Below are positions 1 through 7,800 of a stretch of 45,196 bases of DNA, one piece after another (the first letter of the stretch is position 1; each line of letters starts with the position of its first letter). The notes beneath the pieces are model-generated. The model made no database searches. It saw nothing but the letters and a program-made list of their open reading frames with translations, and was not told the origin of the DNA. Source of the DNA: Ochromonas danica (taxonomy: Eukaryota; Sar; Chrysophyceae; Chromulinales; Chromulinaceae); assembly GCA_015146655.1 (NCBI GenBank), contig VKHL01000202.1, forward strand, positions 1 through 45,196. Direction: 5' to 3'. A program made the position numbers and the translations under genes.

Positions 1-55
1 GCTGGTAAAAGTAAAGACTACTAAAAACTGAAAGTATTACCTATATGTTCAAAAA

Positions 56-127
56 GCTAGTAGAGAGAGTTGAACTCTCAACCTCCTGATTACAAGTCAG
101 GCGCTCTGCCAATTGAGCTACACCAGC
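56..127 (-). tRNA. trnT-UGU: tRNA-Thr (UGU)
   Basis: A 72-nt cloverleaf on the minus strand. The acceptor stem pairs GCTGGTG with the 3' TACTAGC (two G-U pairs), and the anticodon loop CTTGTAA carries UGU. There is no intron and no encoded CCA. It is the first gene of the window. Confidence 0.95.
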
Positions 128-206
128 ATAAGAAGTAAGTAATAAAAAATTAAATTTCATTATTACATACATTTTCTTTTATTGTCAATTAGTCGATTAA
201 AGTTAA

Positions 207-244
207 AAGCTTTTGCTTATATTCTAAGCATTAAGCAAAAGTTT
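207..244 (-). terminator. Hairpin across the rpl20 stop codon
   Basis: A 13-bp stem (207-219 with 232-244, one G-U pair) has a 12-nt loop that contains the rpl20 TAG stop. Likely a 3'-end or RNA-stability element for rpl35-rpl20. Confidence 0.55.
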
Positions 245-562
245 AAAAGCTTTAAAGTCTTGAAAAGCTAAAAATGCTAACATTTTTCGATCTAGAAAGA
301 TATTTTCTTTTTTTAATTTTCCAATAACTTTAGAATATGTAGAGCACAAAGCACGGCTTGCTGCATTAATTCTATAGATCCATATTTTGCGAAAATTTCG
401 TTTTTTTAATTTTCTACCAATATAAGCAAATTGTAAGCTTTGAACAACTTGCTCTGCCGCGAAAGTTGACAGTCTAGAATTTGAGCCAACATAGCCTTTT
501 GCTAGGCGAAAATATTTTTTTCTTCTTTTTAAAGCAACATTTCCTCGTTTTACGCGAATCAT
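224..562 (-). CDS. rpl20: 50S ribosomal protein L20
   Basis: Ribosomal protein that binds 23S rRNA early in large-subunit assembly. The 112 residues are the normal length. The basic N-terminal KRGNVALKRRKK and the central FRKIWIYRINAA blocks are family hallmarks. It lies 34 nt downstream of rpl35, the order seen in bacterial rpmI-rplT, so the two are probably co-transcribed. The TAG stop lies in the loop of a 13-bp hairpin. Confidence 0.95.
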   Translation of the reverse strand: MIRVKRGNVALKRRKKYFRLAKGYVGSNSRLSTFAAEQVVQSLQFAYIGRKLKKRNFRKIWIYRINAASRALCSTYSKVIGKLKKENIFLDRKMLAFLAFQDFKAFKLLLNA

Positions 563-596
563 ATTAAATATTTACTAGATAAAATTTGTTAGGTTA

Positions 597-791
597 TTAT
601 GAATAAGGATTCATTAAGAAGAAAACCTTTTCATCAGCAGTATGAACCTTAACTTTCTTTGATAAATCTCTTATTTTTTTTGAGCTTTTATGAGCCAACA
701 AATGACTTTTAAAAGCTTTTTTTCGTAAAAGGCAAAACTTTTTTATTTTTACCCTTTTTGAAGCGGATTTTCTTGTTTTTAATTTAGGCAT
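597..791 (-). CDS. rpl35: 50S ribosomal protein L35
   Basis: Small basic ribosomal protein of 64 residues, the family size. It opens with MPKLKTRKSASKR, the typical L35 start (PK-KT-K-A-KR). It is the upstream partner of rpl20 on the same strand. Red-lineage plastids keep this gene, whereas land plants have moved it to the nucleus. Confidence 0.93.
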   Translation of the reverse strand: MPKLKTRKSASKRVKIKKFCLLRKKAFKSHLLAHKSSKKIRDLSKKVKVHTADEKVFFLMNPYS

Positions 792-888
792 CTTTGGGTT
801 TTTGTAATTAGAAAAAAATAAGCATTAGATTTTATAGCTAATCAAAAATGAAAAAAAGACTCACTATAATCTTCAACTGATAAGCTAT

Positions 889-960
889 GGTGACATAGCC
901 AAATGGTAAGGCTTTGGATTGCAAATCCTTCATTTTCCAGTTCGAATCTGGATGTCATCT
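889..960 (+). tRNA. trnC-GCA: tRNA-Cys (GCA)
   Basis: A 72-nt cloverleaf. The acceptor GGTGACA pairs with TGTCATC, the anticodon loop TTGCAAA carries GCA, and the T arm reads TTCGAAT. A TATAAT sequence at 865-870 may be its -10 box, but no clear -35 was found. Confidence 0.95.
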
Positions 961-1027
961 TTGTGGAAAATTTCAAACTATTTTCTTATAATAGAATTAG
1001 CTAAAAGTTTGACTTAAATTTTTACAA

Positions 1028-1111
1028 GGGGATGTGATGGAATGGTAGACATAGCAGACTTAAAATCTGCTGGCTCAAATAGCCGTGAGGGTTCGAATCC
1101 CTCTATCCCCA
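1028..1111 (+). tRNA. trnL-UAA: tRNA-Leu (UAA), intronless
   Basis: An 84-nt class II tRNA with a long variable arm, acceptor GGGGATG/TATCCCC and anticodon UAA. The group I intron found in this gene in cyanobacteria and green plastids is absent, as is usual in red-lineage plastids. Confidence 0.96.
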
Positions 1112-1146
1112 TTATAATAATAATGTATAAAAAACTCTCCTAAGTA

Positions 1147-1167
1147 CGTTAAAAAAAAGTATTAACG
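1147..1167 (-). terminator. Short hairpin across the rps4 stop
   Basis: CGTTAA (1147-1152) pairs with TTAACG (1162-1167). The rps4 TAA stop (1162-1164) lies in one arm. The stem is only 6 bp, so this is a weak candidate. Confidence 0.3.
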
Positions 1168-1860
1168 AGAATAATATTCAATAACTTTTAGCTCGTTAAC
1201 ATGAACGCTTACATTTTTTCGTTTTAATGAACCTATAACATGTCCTCTTAAAGGGTTTTCTTCTATTTTTAAATGGCTTGGTAATAAAAATTTTGCTAAA
1301 TATTTTTCGTTGATATTTTGAAGTTTTATTTGTTTAGCACGCTTTAAAATAAGATCTCGTTTTTTAGATTTTTTTTCAAAAAAAGTTTTAACGATATTTT
1401 GGGATCTTAGGCTCTTTTTAATACTAATAATATCGCTTTGCTTACATAAAAAGCTTGGGATATTAACTAGGAAATTATTAACTAGTATATGGCGATGGCT
1501 AATAAGCTGACGTGCTGCATTAATAGTCGGAGCAAACCCTAATCGAAAAAGTATACAATCTAATCTAGACTCTAAAAAACTTAGCAATAAAGAGCCCGTT
1601 GAAGATTTTTTTTTTTTTGCCATTTGGTAATACCCAAGAAGTTGGCGTTCTGTTAAGCCATAATGATACCTAAGCTTTTGTTTTTCTAAAAGCTTCTCGT
1701 TATAGTCATTTGATAATGATGTCCTTGTATTTTGTAAAGATAATTTCTTACCGTGTTGCCCTGGAGTTTTTTTCCTTAAGGTAGACTTTTTTTGAGTTAG
1801 TCCCGGTAAAATACCAAGTCTTCTAATAATTTTTAATTTAGGGCCTAAATATCTAACCAT
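1162..1860 (-). CDS. rps4: 30S ribosomal protein S4
   Basis: Primary 16S rRNA-binding protein that nucleates small-subunit assembly. The 232 residues are slightly longer than the usual 200-210. The N-terminal MVRYLGPKLKIIRRLG, the LESRLDCILFRLGFA segment and the S4 RNA-binding domain ISHRHILVNN (about residues 130-140) are all clear. It stands alone between trnL and trnH and converges with trnL. Confidence 0.97.
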   Translation of the reverse strand: MVRYLGPKLKIIRRLGILPGLTQKKSTLRKKTPGQHGKKLSLQNTRTSLSNDYNEKLLEKQKLRYHYGLTERQLLGYYQMAKKKKSSTGSLLLSFLESRLDCILFRLGFAPTINAARQLISHRHILVNNFLVNIPSFLCKQSDIISIKKSLRSQNIVKTFFEKKSKKRDLILKRAKQIKLQNINEKYLAKFLLPSHLKIEENPLRGHVIGSLKRKNVSVHVNELKVIEYYSR

Positions 1861-1936
1861 GTGTTTTATAAAAACTAATATTTATATAATATATACCAGC
1901 TAATTAGATTTCGCGTCAAAATAAACAAAAAGTATG

Positions 1937-2009
1937 GGTAGATGACGGGAATCGAACCCGCGAATGATGGAACCACAACCCATTGCCTTACCACTTGGCA
2001 ACACCTACC
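1937..2009 (-). tRNA. trnH-GUG: tRNA-His (GUG)
   Basis: A cloverleaf with anticodon GUG in loop TTGTGGT. The acceptor GTAGGTG/CATCTAC is preceded by an extra G that faces a C discriminator. This is the G-1:C73 identity feature of bacterial and plastid tRNA-His. Confidence 0.95.
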
Positions 2010-2058
2010 ATATACTCAGCTGTATCGCTGAATAAAACTAAACTTAAAAAGTTTTTAA

Positions 2059-3153
2059 TTAAATGTAATATTTATATGTTCGCAATAAAGAATTTACAAA
2101 AATACTTTTAATTACCTCAGTTTCAATTAATTTGAGAAATTTAATACGGATCATTTTCTTAACTAGAAAATCTCGAATAGAGAAAGCTTTTAACGAAAGG
2201 TTGCCTGTTAAAATTAAGTCTTGTTTTTGAATAACTTTATGAAAAAATTGCTCAGAGGTTCCTATTTTTAATAGATAGCAGAAGTAATGTAAATTTCTAT
2301 CATTTTCATCTTTTATTGCAAGTTCGTTATCATATAATGATCTAATTAATATGTACTTCATTTCTTTTAAAAGAGAAGGCATTTTAGCAACTTGATTAAT
2401 TACGCTTTGTATTTTTGAAGATTCTAATAATAAAAGTGTTAGAACATCAGTAGTAATAGTAGGAGTTTTATATTTTTCATTAGCTAATTTCATAGCTTGT
2501 TCGAAAAACAGAAAAGATGCAGATGAAAACGTAATTTGTTTTAAAGATTTGCTAAGAAAAAGTAGCTTTGCAAAATATTTAGAAACCAATTTTGATTTTT
2601 TTTTCTTTACTGATCGCTTCATTAAAAATATTTTTGACAAGCTTGTTACCGGCTTATTTAAGAAGGATTTAAAAGACTGTTTTACAATTTCTTTGGCATC
2701 CTTAAAAAAGAAACTTGATAGCATTTCAACAATTTTTTGCTCTATATTTTTTTTTAAAGTGGATGGGTATTCTTTATATTTTTCTTGAGCTAAAAAACCT
2801 TTTATTATCAAAGCATTTCCAATATTGTTTTTTTTTATTAAACTATAAATACTAGTATCCGAATTTAAACAAAGAGATAAAAATAAAGTTTCCTCTGAAA
2901 CTTCTCTTTCTTTTAAAATTTGAGCTATTTTTTTTGCTAAAACTAAGCTTTTTATAGAATCTTGAGAAAAGAAATCAAAATATGTTGATTGTTGTAATGT
3001 GCGATTAAAAATAAAGTTAGCTAGATTACGTCGTCGTTTTTCTTTAACTTTTGGGTTTGCTAGTAAAATTTTAACTTTTTCATGAAGATCCGGAAAGTTA
3101 TTAAAATCAAGTTTTAAGTTAAAAAAATTTCCTTGAGAGAAGTTTGGAAGCAT
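2059..3153 (-). CDS. clpN: Stand-alone Clp N-domain protein (ClpN-like)
   Basis: A 364-residue protein with no ATPase motifs. Two segments resemble the repeated Clp N-domain (the substrate- and adaptor-binding part of ClpC/ClpA). Repeat 1 is at about residues 62-120 (FSQDSIKSLVLAKKIAQIL, then the helix ETLFLSLCL). Repeat 2 is at about 208-272 (ITFSSASFLFFEQAMKLANE, then TDVLTLLLLESS). A lysine-rich linker joins them. The clpC gene at 23621-26995 lacks this domain, so the two products probably work in trans in protein turnover or import. Separate clpN genes are known from some haptophyte and ochrophyte plastids. The assignment rests on pattern, not a profile search. It starts at an ATG facing rpl19 across a 71-bp divergent gap. 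Confidence 0.65.
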   Translation of the reverse strand: MLPNFSQGNFFNLKLDFNNFPDLHEKVKILLANPKVKEKRRRNLANFIFNRTLQQSTYFDFFSQDSIKSLVLAKKIAQILKEREVSEETLFLSLCLNSDTSIYSLIKKNNIGNALIIKGFLAQEKYKEYPSTLKKNIEQKIVEMLSSFFFKDAKEIVKQSFKSFLNKPVTSLSKIFLMKRSVKKKKSKLVSKYFAKLLFLSKSLKQITFSSASFLFFEQAMKLANEKYKTPTITTDVLTLLLLESSKIQSVINQVAKMPSLLKEMKYILIRSLYDNELAIKDENDRNLHYFCYLLKIGTSEQFFHKVIQKQDLILTGNLSLKAFSIRDFLVKKMIRIKFLKLIETEVIKSIFVNSLLRTYKYYI

Positions 3154-3224
3154 AAATAAATAAAAAGTTGTAATTTTCTTTTTATTATATCATAATTAAT
3201 GATAAGTATTTTATTTTTAAAATT

Positions 3225-3563
3225 ATGGTCTTATCTACTTCTAAAAATTTATTAGAGCATGTAAAAAAAATGTATAGCTCAAACAGCGCTTTTAAACCCA
3301 ATGCTTTCGAAGTTGGTGATATTGTTCGAATATCATATAAAACTAATGAGGGTTCAAAAGAAAAAGTTAATTCGTTTGAGGGTATCATAATATGTAAGAA
3401 AAACTCAATTTTAAGCCAAACCATTACTTTGCGCAGGGTAGTTCAAGGTGTAGCAATAGAGCAGGTCTTTCCTTTAAACTCCCCTAATATTTTAGAAATT
3501 AAAAAACGGGCAAACTTAAAAGTTAGACGTTCAAAGTTGTACTATCTACGAAAAGTTCGCTAA
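3225..3563 (+). CDS. rpl19: 50S ribosomal protein L19
   Basis: Located at the 30S-50S interface of the ribosome. Recognised from FEVGDIVRISYKTNEGSKEKV, FEGIIICKKN and the C-terminal KVRRSKLYYLR, which align with the L19 family. The 112 residues are the usual size. It is a single gene on the plus strand, divergent from the Clp N-domain gene and convergent with trnI. Confidence 0.93.
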   Translation: MVLSTSKNLLEHVKKMYSSNSAFKPNAFEVGDIVRISYKTNEGSKEKVNSFEGIIICKKNSILSQTITLRRVVQGVAIEQVFPLNSPNILEIKKRANLKVRRSKLYYLRKVR

Positions 3564-3568
3564 AAAAA

Positions 3569-3642
3569 TGCACCTGGCTGGGCTCGAACCAGCGATGAGA
3601 TGGATTATGAGTCCATTGCCTTAACCTCTCGGCCACAAGTGC
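3569..3642 (-). tRNA. trnI-CAU: tRNA-Ile (CAU, read as lysidine-modified)
   Basis: A cloverleaf with loop CTCATAA (anticodon CAU) and acceptor GCACTTG/CAGGTGC. The body resembles plastid trnI-CAU more than either methionine tRNA (G1-C72 pair, A73, ATGGACTCATAATCCAT arm). C34 would have to be converted to lysidine. The isotype is inferred from similarity. Confidence 0.85.
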
Positions 3643-3655
3643 TTAAAATCTCTAT

Positions 3656-3687
3656 TTTTATATAACCATATTTATGGTTATATAAAA
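3656..3687 (-). terminator. 15-bp hairpin downstream of rps18
   Basis: TTTTATATAACCATA (3656-3670) and its perfect complement (3673-3687) are separated by only 2 nt. It lies between the rps18 stop and trnI, so it probably ends the rpl33-rps18 transcript. Confidence 0.6.
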
Positions 3688-3719
3688 TACTTTTTATAAA
3701 TTTTTGATTAAACTAAACT

Positions 3720-4148
3720 TCATTTTGTAGAAATTTTTCGTTTTTTAAAAGAACGTTTTATGGTTACTCTTGTAATAAAAGGTAAAAGACCCACTGTTCT
3801 AGCTCTTTTTATACTTTTTGCAAGACTCTTTTGCTGCTGAAGCGAAATATGCGTTTTGCGTCTTGGTTTAATTTTCGCATACTTTGTTAAAAAAACTTTT
3901 AATAACGGTAAGTTTATATAACTAATTTGTTGCTTTCCTTTTTTTAATAATTTTTTCAAAAAAAATATATAAAGCAAACTTTTTTTAAATGCTTTAGACT
4001 TTTTTCGATTTATTTCAGGGGTTTCAAGTTGATTCCCAGAAAATCGCCTTTCAACTAATCGTTGTTTCCAATTTCCTTTTGATCGCTTTTTTTCAACATT
4101 CAAAAAGTTTGAAGATGCTTGTATATTATTTAAATTTTTTTTTTCCAT
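3720..4148 (-). CDS. rps18: 30S ribosomal protein S18 with long N-terminus
   Basis: Small-subunit protein. The conserved S18 core is at about residues 77-128 (ISYINLPLLKVFLTKYAKI, PRRKT, then KSIKRARTVGLLPF). At 142 residues it is about 60-70 longer than bacterial S18; the excess is a basic N-terminal extension. It follows rpl33 by 2 nt, the common plastid pair. It ends in TGA, the only TGA stop I read in the window; a TAA follows three codons later. Confidence 0.9.
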   Translation of the reverse strand: MEKKNLNNIQASSNFLNVEKKRSKGNWKQRLVERRFSGNQLETPEINRKKSKAFKKSLLYIFFLKKLLKKGKQQISYINLPLLKVFLTKYAKIKPRRKTHISLQQQKSLAKSIKRARTVGLLPFITRVTIKRSFKKRKISTK

Positions 4149-4150
4149 TC

Positions 4151-4348
4151 TTATTTTATTTCTTTATGAGATGTTCGTTTGTTACAATATTTGCAATATT
4201 TTTTAAGTTCAAGCTTATCCAAATTTTTTCGCCTGTTTTTCGTTGTTGTATATCTTGAAACTCCTTCCGAACGTTTAGCCTCAGTACCAGTTCTACAGTC
4301 AAGACATTCTAAAGTTATTATTACTCGTGGACCTTTGTTTTTTGCCAT
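4151..4348 (-). CDS. rpl33: 50S ribosomal protein L33
   Basis: A 65-residue zinc-ribbon-type L33. It has [18 protein letters not shown] near the N-terminus, [11 protein letters not shown] in the middle and a [15 protein letters not shown] end, with paired Cys (CLDC and CKYC). Upstream partner of rps18 with a 2-nt gap. Confidence 0.95.
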   Translation of the reverse strand: MAKNKGPRVIITLECLDCRTGTEAKRSEGVSRYTTTKNRRKNLDKLELKKYCKYCNKRTSHKEIK

Positions 4349-4484
4349 GATTAAAATTTTTATTAATTACGTTGATTATACCAAGAAATTTTAAAAATAA
4401 TAACATTTCTAGCTTTTTTTTTTTTTAGTTAGTATAATTCTTTTGTAAGCGCAAACGTTAAAAAAATCTAAAATATAAGTTTTC

Positions 4485-4808
4485 ATGACAAAAAAAGAAA
4501 AAAAGAAAAAAATTATCAATCAAAACCTAAGAAATAAAACTTTAAATCGACGTTATACCTCATTAATTAAATATTTATTTAAAACAATAAGAACCTCTTT
4601 TTTAAAAGTAAAAAAAGGTAATGCTTTTACAACGTTAGATACAAGCAAACTATTATTATTATCTCAAAAATTAGAAAGCATTTTAGATAAGTCAGTAAAC
4701 CATAACGTTTTACACAAAAATACCGTTGCAAGAAAAAAGTCGAGATTAAAACTATTTTTAAAAAAACAGATTTCGCATTTTAGCCCCCAAAAAACCTCGG
4801 TAGCCTAA
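4485..4808 (+). CDS. rps20: 30S ribosomal protein S20
   Basis: A 107-residue, very lysine-rich protein with an S20-like helical pattern: IINQNLRNKTLNRRYTSLIK at the start and LHKNTVARKKSRLKLFLKK at the end. Binds 16S rRNA. The position directly upstream of rpoB is the red-algal plastid arrangement and supports the call. A TATAAT at 4433-4438 may be the operon -10 box; no good -35 accompanies it. Confidence 0.88.
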   Translation: MTKKEKKKKIINQNLRNKTLNRRYTSLIKYLFKTIRTSFLKVKKGNAFTTLDTSKLLLLSQKLESILDKSVNHNVLHKNTVARKKSRLKLFLKKQISHFSPQKTSVA

Positions 4809-4873
4809 TAAAAAATAAAAGTATTAAGTACGCACTAATAAACCCAAAACATCTCTTTTTAATTTTAACTAAT

Positions 4874-7800
4874 ATGAATCAGCAAATAACAAATAGTTTT
4901 CTGACAAATATAAATGACTTGCTCGAAATACAGAGAGCAAGTTTTTATCGATTTCTTGTTGAGGGAATAAGCAAAGAGCTAAATTCCATAATTATAAATC
5001 CTTTTATTTTACTTTCGCTAAATAATCATAGTCTTCTTAGCTCTAAAAGTTTAGTAGGACTAGAGAATCAGTCCGAAAGTTTATATACTAGCTTTTATTT
5101 ATATCCTGCTAAAATTAAAGTTAAGGGGCCTTTAAAAAGTTTAGAAACTTGTTATGGAAAAAAAGAGAGCTACTGCGCGAATATTTATGTGCAAGGGGAA
5201 ATTCTTCAACCTTCTGATTCAGTTTCTGAAAAATTTTATAAGCCTTTAGGTAAAGAATTTAACGAAAAAATAAAAGAAGGGGTAAAAGCGGTAAAACTTT
5301 CTACAAAGCTAGCAAAATTTAGAGCATCAAAATTTCTAGTTAAAAAATATTTCTATTTAGCAACAATTCCCTTTTTAACAGAGGATGGAAGTTTTTTTGT
5401 AAATGGTTGTGAAAGAGTTGTTGTTAATCAAATTGTCCGTAGCCCTGGGATATACTTCAAAAAAGAGTACTTAAGCTCACAAAAAACAATCTATTCAGCT
5501 ACTTTTATCTCAGATAATTGGCTATGGACAAAATTTAGGCTAGAGAATAGCTCTTCCATCGCAAAAAAACAAAATGATATTGAAAATGCTACAACTAAGA
5601 CTATTACTAAACCTGCGCTAAAATATGATATTTTTCTAGATCTAATAGATTCAAATTTTTGGCGCGAAATACCTGTTTTAAAAGAGGCTAAAGATGGGTC
5701 GAACGAACTATTTTTAATTGATTTAATTCTGAGTTTAGGTTTTACAATTGAGGAAATTTTAGATGGCGTAAAATATCCAGACAAGCTTTCTGTTCCAGAC
5801 TATTTAAATCAATCTTTTTTACTAAATTCCGGGAAACAAAATACTTTAACCCCTTATCAAAATGAAGATTGGTCTAATTTAAAATCTGAGAAGCTTGTTA
5901 AAAAAGAAGCCTTACTTACTAATATTTTAGAGCATATAGCCAATGAGTCAGAAGAGAAAGTCTTTTTTTCTTTAGGAGAATTAGGAAGATACCGTCTAAA
6001 TAAAAAGCTAGGCTTAAACTTGCCCTTAGCTTCGAAATATTTAACAGGTTTAGACTTTTTAAAAATTATTGATTCTTTGATTCAATTAAGGGAAGGAAAC
6101 TTAAGCTCGGATGATATTGATGACTTAAAAAATAAGCAGATCCGAGGAGTTGGTGAGCTAATCCGAAACCAGTTTAGATTAGCAATGTTTCGTTGGTTAA
6201 AACACCCAAAATCTGCTGAAACTCAAATTCTTGATATTTTTACAACTTCCAAATCTCTAATCAAAAATTCACAAAATAACTCTTCTTTTTATTTTAAAAA
6301 CTTTGCGCTATCTAGTATTTTAAAAAGAGCTATAGAAAGATGTATGCGAGAATTTTTTTTAACAAGCCAATTATCTCAATATTTTGATGAAATAAATCCT
6401 TTAGCAGAACTTGCTCATAAACGTCGAATTTCCGTTTTTGGGCCTGATGGCTTACAAAGAGATAAAATTGGAACAAAAATTCGCGATATTCATCCAAGCC
6501 AGTATGGAAAAATTTGTCCAGTAGAAACACCAGAGGGAGAAAATGCTGGACTAGTCATGTCTTTAGCAAGCTTTGCGAGAGTTAGCAAATATGGTTGGAT
6601 CGAAGCTCCTTATTTTTTAGTTGAAAAAGGAAAAATTTTACAAAAAACAAAGATTTTTTATTTAAATCCTAATCAAGAAAAAGATTATCGATTAGCTTTT
6701 GCAAATAATATACTAGATAACAAAAACTTCATTAAAGCAAATTCCGTATCAGTTAAAGAGGGGTCCTATTTCTCAGAGTCACAGCCACAAAATGTTACCT
6801 TTAGTGCTCTTTCACCTTTACAAGTTTTATCAGTAGGGACTAATTTAGTACCTTTTGTTGAACATGATGACGCAAATCGTGCTTTAATGGGATCAAACAT
6901 GCAACGTCAAGCGGTCCCTTTATTATTTCCAAGCTTACCTTTTGTTGGTACAGGTTTTGAACCCCTTGTGGCGCAAGAATCCGGTTTAACTATAAAAAGT
7001 GAAGTTGAGGGTATTGTCGACTTTGCATCCTCTGAAGCAATTCAAATACGTGATGCTTATGGCCAAAAAATACACTATAAGCTTAAAAAAAATGCTCGTT
7101 CGAATCAAGAAACGTTAAATAATCAGCGTGCCATTTTCTGGCCGGGAGAAAAAATTTACGCTGGGCAAATTCTTGCCGATTCATCATGCACAGTTAATGG
7201 GGATTTAGCTTTAGGAACAAACCTATTAATTGGTTATTTACCTTGGGAAGGCTATAATTACGAAGATGCTATTGTTATTAGTGAAAAGTTAGTTACTGAT
7301 GATATCTTAACATCTTTACATATTTCCACTTATCAAACAACTCTTAAATTTACAAAAGCAACACTTCAAAAAATAACTTACTTATTAAAATTTAGTAGAA
7401 AAATTCGAGGTTTAAAAACTTTTATAAAAAATTTACAAATATCTAAAACTTTAAATTCCTCTGAAAGTAAAAATTTATTTATCAAACTAGCTAGGCAAAT
7501 TCATGAAAGCAAAAAATTATTAGTTTCAAACTACAACTCAAAATTATCATTAAGTTTGGAGTACCTTGTTGGAAAAGATAAAATAGGTCTTTACACTAAT
7601 GATTCAAAGGGATATTTAGGAAGAAACTTGTCTACTAATGGAATAATAAAAATTGGTTCTAGCTTAAAAGGTGGCGATATTTTAGTTTCAAAAATTCAAC
7701 TTTTAGATGAGCTGCAAGAAAAGTCTAGCTATAAAAAACTTTTTGAAGATTTACAACCTGTAGCAGCAAAGCTTAGTAAAGCTATAACTAGTAAAAAAAA

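Noticed and set aside
2549-2788. Plus-strand 79-codon ORF inside the Clp N-domain gene
   Set aside because: A shadow of low-complexity AT-rich sequence on the opposite strand with no recognisable motif.
3569-3642. Initiator methionine tRNA
   Set aside because: G1 pairs with C72 and the body resembles plastid trnI-CAU; the initiator is probably outside the window.
3720-3731. UGA recoded as tryptophan
   Set aside because: The only tRNA-Trp here has anticodon CCA, all Trp codons I saw are UGG, and reading through the rps18 TGA adds only four residues. A normal stop is simpler.
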